A stretch of 50,635 nt of DNA from positions 30,287-80,921 of the forward strand of contig NZ_AZDP01000120.1 in NCBI RefSeq assembly GCF_001435525.1, given 5' to 3'. Position numbers and translations under genes: made by a program. Origin of the DNA: Levilactobacillus koreensis JCM 16448 (lineage in GTDB: Bacteria > Bacillota > Bacilli > Lactobacillales > Lactobacillaceae). How positions within the stretch are numbered: position 1 is the stretch's first letter; each line of letters begins with the position of its first letter. This document shows, one piece after another, positions 49,912 to 50,635 of the stretch. The notes beneath the pieces are model-generated. The model saw only the letters and a program-made list of their open reading frames with translations. It had not been told where the DNA came from and made no database searches.

Positions 49912-50385
49912 ATGGCAAAAGTTGAAAGTTTTACTTTGGACCACACAGCTGTTAAGGCACCATACGTGCGGTTGATCACCCGGGAAACGGGCGCTAAGGG
50001 CGACGTCATCTCGAACTTTGATTTACGGTTGGTTCAACCCAACACGAACGCAATTCCAACGGCCGGGTTACACACCATCGAACATTTACTGGCAGGCTAC
50101 TTACGCGATGAAATGAGTGGCGTCATTGACTGCTCACCATTTGGCTGCCGGACCGGTTTCCATTTGATTACTTGGGGCGAACAATCCACTGAAGAAGTAG
50201 CTAAAGCATTGAAGGCCGCCCTTCACCGGATCGCTTTTGATACGGAATGGAAAGACGTTCAAGGTACCGACAAGTACAGCTGTGGGAACTACCGAGACCA
50301 CAGCCTCTTCTCCGCTAAGGAATGGAGCAAGGATATTCTAGACAAGGGTATTTCTAAAGACCCATTCACTCGCGAAGTCATCTAG
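49912..50385 (+). CDS. luxS: S-ribosylhomocysteine lyase (AI-2 synthesis)
   Basis: A 157-residue LuxS. It splits S-ribosylhomocysteine to homocysteine and DPD, the precursor of AI-2, as part of methyl-group recycling. The metal site is complete: His54 and His58 in HTIEH, Cys124 in YSCGNY. The catalytic Glu57 and Cys79 in SPFGCRTGF are in place. ATG 49912 follows GGGAGTTGG. A CTAAAGG-family element (copy E) is inserted three bases after its stop codon, between the gene and a terminator-like hairpin. An AI-2E family permease gene is present at 3757 but is unlinked. Confidence 0.96.
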   Translation: MAKVESFTLDHTAVKAPYVRLITRETGAKGDVISNFDLRLVQPNTNAIPTAGLHTIEHLLAGYLRDEMSGVIDCSPFGCRTGFHLITWGEQSTEEVAKALKAALHRIAFDTEWKDVQGTDKYSCGNYRDHSLFSAKEWSKDILDKGISKDPFTREVI

Positions 50386-50388
50386 AGG

Positions 50389-50535
50389 ACGTTCAGCTAA
50401 AGGTTGAAAGATGAAATACCTGTCTTGCCCCAGTATCGGCAAGGATTCGCACCATTAAGATAGTGTGAAATTACCGCACTCCGGCTGCCAGGGATTCCGC
50501 CTGCTGTGGGGACGCTTCAACCTTTAGACGTTCAG
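50389..50535 (-). mobile_element. CTAAAGG-family element copy E, 131 bp, with 8-bp target duplication
   Basis: The shortest complete copy (50397-50527). It begins with CTAAAGGTTGAAAG and ends CTTCAACCTTTAG, and is flanked by the perfect direct repeat ACGTTCAG at 50389-50396 and 50528-50535. It contains only the right-end segment and the beginning of the core, joined at GGGGACGCTTCA directly to the other end, which is the typical shape of an internally deleted element. It sits three bases after the luxS stop codon. Confidence 0.95.
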
Positions 50536-50549
50536 TTATTAAACAAACC

Positions 50550-50579
50550 TAGCGCGCCGGCCAATAGGCTAGCGCGCTA
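50550..50579 (+). terminator. Terminator-like hairpin, probable original luxS terminator
   Basis: TAGCGCG pairs with CGCGCTA, with an inner GCC/GGC, followed by TATTTGT and then the group II intron start. The expected T-run is interrupted at the intron junction, as would happen if the intron inserted into it. Confidence 0.6.
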
Positions 50580-50582
50580 TTT

Positions 50583-50635
50583 GTGTGCGCCCGGCATGGG
50601 CGCTAACTAGGCGGTGAAAGTCCGCTGTGGACCGT
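50583..50635 (+). mobile_element. 5' end of a group II intron, cut by the window end
   Basis: The sequence GTGTGCGCCCGGCATGGGCG (from 50583) followed by GGCGGTGAAAGTCCGC is characteristic of the start of bacterial group II introns: a GTGYG 5' end, a GCCC/GGGC stem, then the G-rich GTGAAAGTCC segment of domain I. Only about 50 bases are visible, so the maturase cannot be seen. Its place directly after a hairpin resembles class C introns, which target terminators. Confidence 0.75.

Overview
The window looks like a chromosomal segment of a heterofermentative lactic acid bacterium of the Lactobacillaceae. A Levilactobacillus-like genome is my best guess, but I cannot prove the genus from sequence alone. 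The reasons are strong AGGAGG-type ribosome binding sites, moderate G+C, a pyruvate oxidase, several flavin NADH-oxidising enzymes, an Nramp manganese transporter, LuxS, a DUF1129-type membrane protein and a secreted protein with a lactobacillus-type SH3-like cell-wall domain. No plasmid or phage genes are seen. The only mobile DNA is a family of short non-coding elements and the first ~50 bases of a group II intron cut off by the right edge.

Layout. 1-7.2 kb: small membrane and Fe-S assembly (MIP18) genes, an orphan LuxR-type regulator with a degenerate receiver, a VIT-family metal transporter, an AI-2E family permease and an FtsX/MacB-like ABC pair. 7.2-19 kb: FAD-dependent hydroxyacid dehydrogenase, GH13 alpha-glucosidase behind a CRE and a LacI-type operator, a MarR gene with a probable nonsense codon, CorA, pyruvate oxidase, and a MarR-MFS efflux pair with a clear operator. 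19-27 kb: a two-component system divergent from a small exported protein, an NAD(P)-binding protein, type II NADH dehydrogenase, Ogt/MGMT and a TetR regulator. 27-36.6 kb: an aldehyde dehydrogenase and a complete 2-keto-3-deoxygluconate pathway (IclR regulator, KduI, KduD, KdgT, KdgK, KdgA). It converts 5-keto-4-deoxyuronate through KDG and KDPG to pyruvate and glyceraldehyde-3-phosphate, and carries CRE-like and IclR-like sites. 36.6-50.6 kb: GNAT, MntH, DegV, DedA, NADH oxidase, thioredoxin coupled to a CsoR/CstR-like sensor, a Fluc fluoride channel pair, DUF1129, a secreted SH3-like protein, an LCP cell-wall ligase and LuxS.

The most unusual content is non-coding. (1) A dispersed family of elements ends in the 14-base inverted repeat CTAAAGGTTGAAAG. 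Three copies are flanked by perfect 8-bp target duplications. Five of the eight copies begin or end within about 15 bases of a stop codon. Their interiors are a modular set of hairpins whose stem sequences differ between copies while pairing is kept, including two identical 134-bp nested palindromic cassettes. (2) Two, perhaps three, minus-strand small RNA candidates each show a GCACTCCCCC motif in the loop of a hairpin. The best two have a -35/-10 promoter with 17-bp spacing and an intrinsic terminator. (3) The window ends in a group II intron placed directly after a terminator-like hairpin downstream of luxS.
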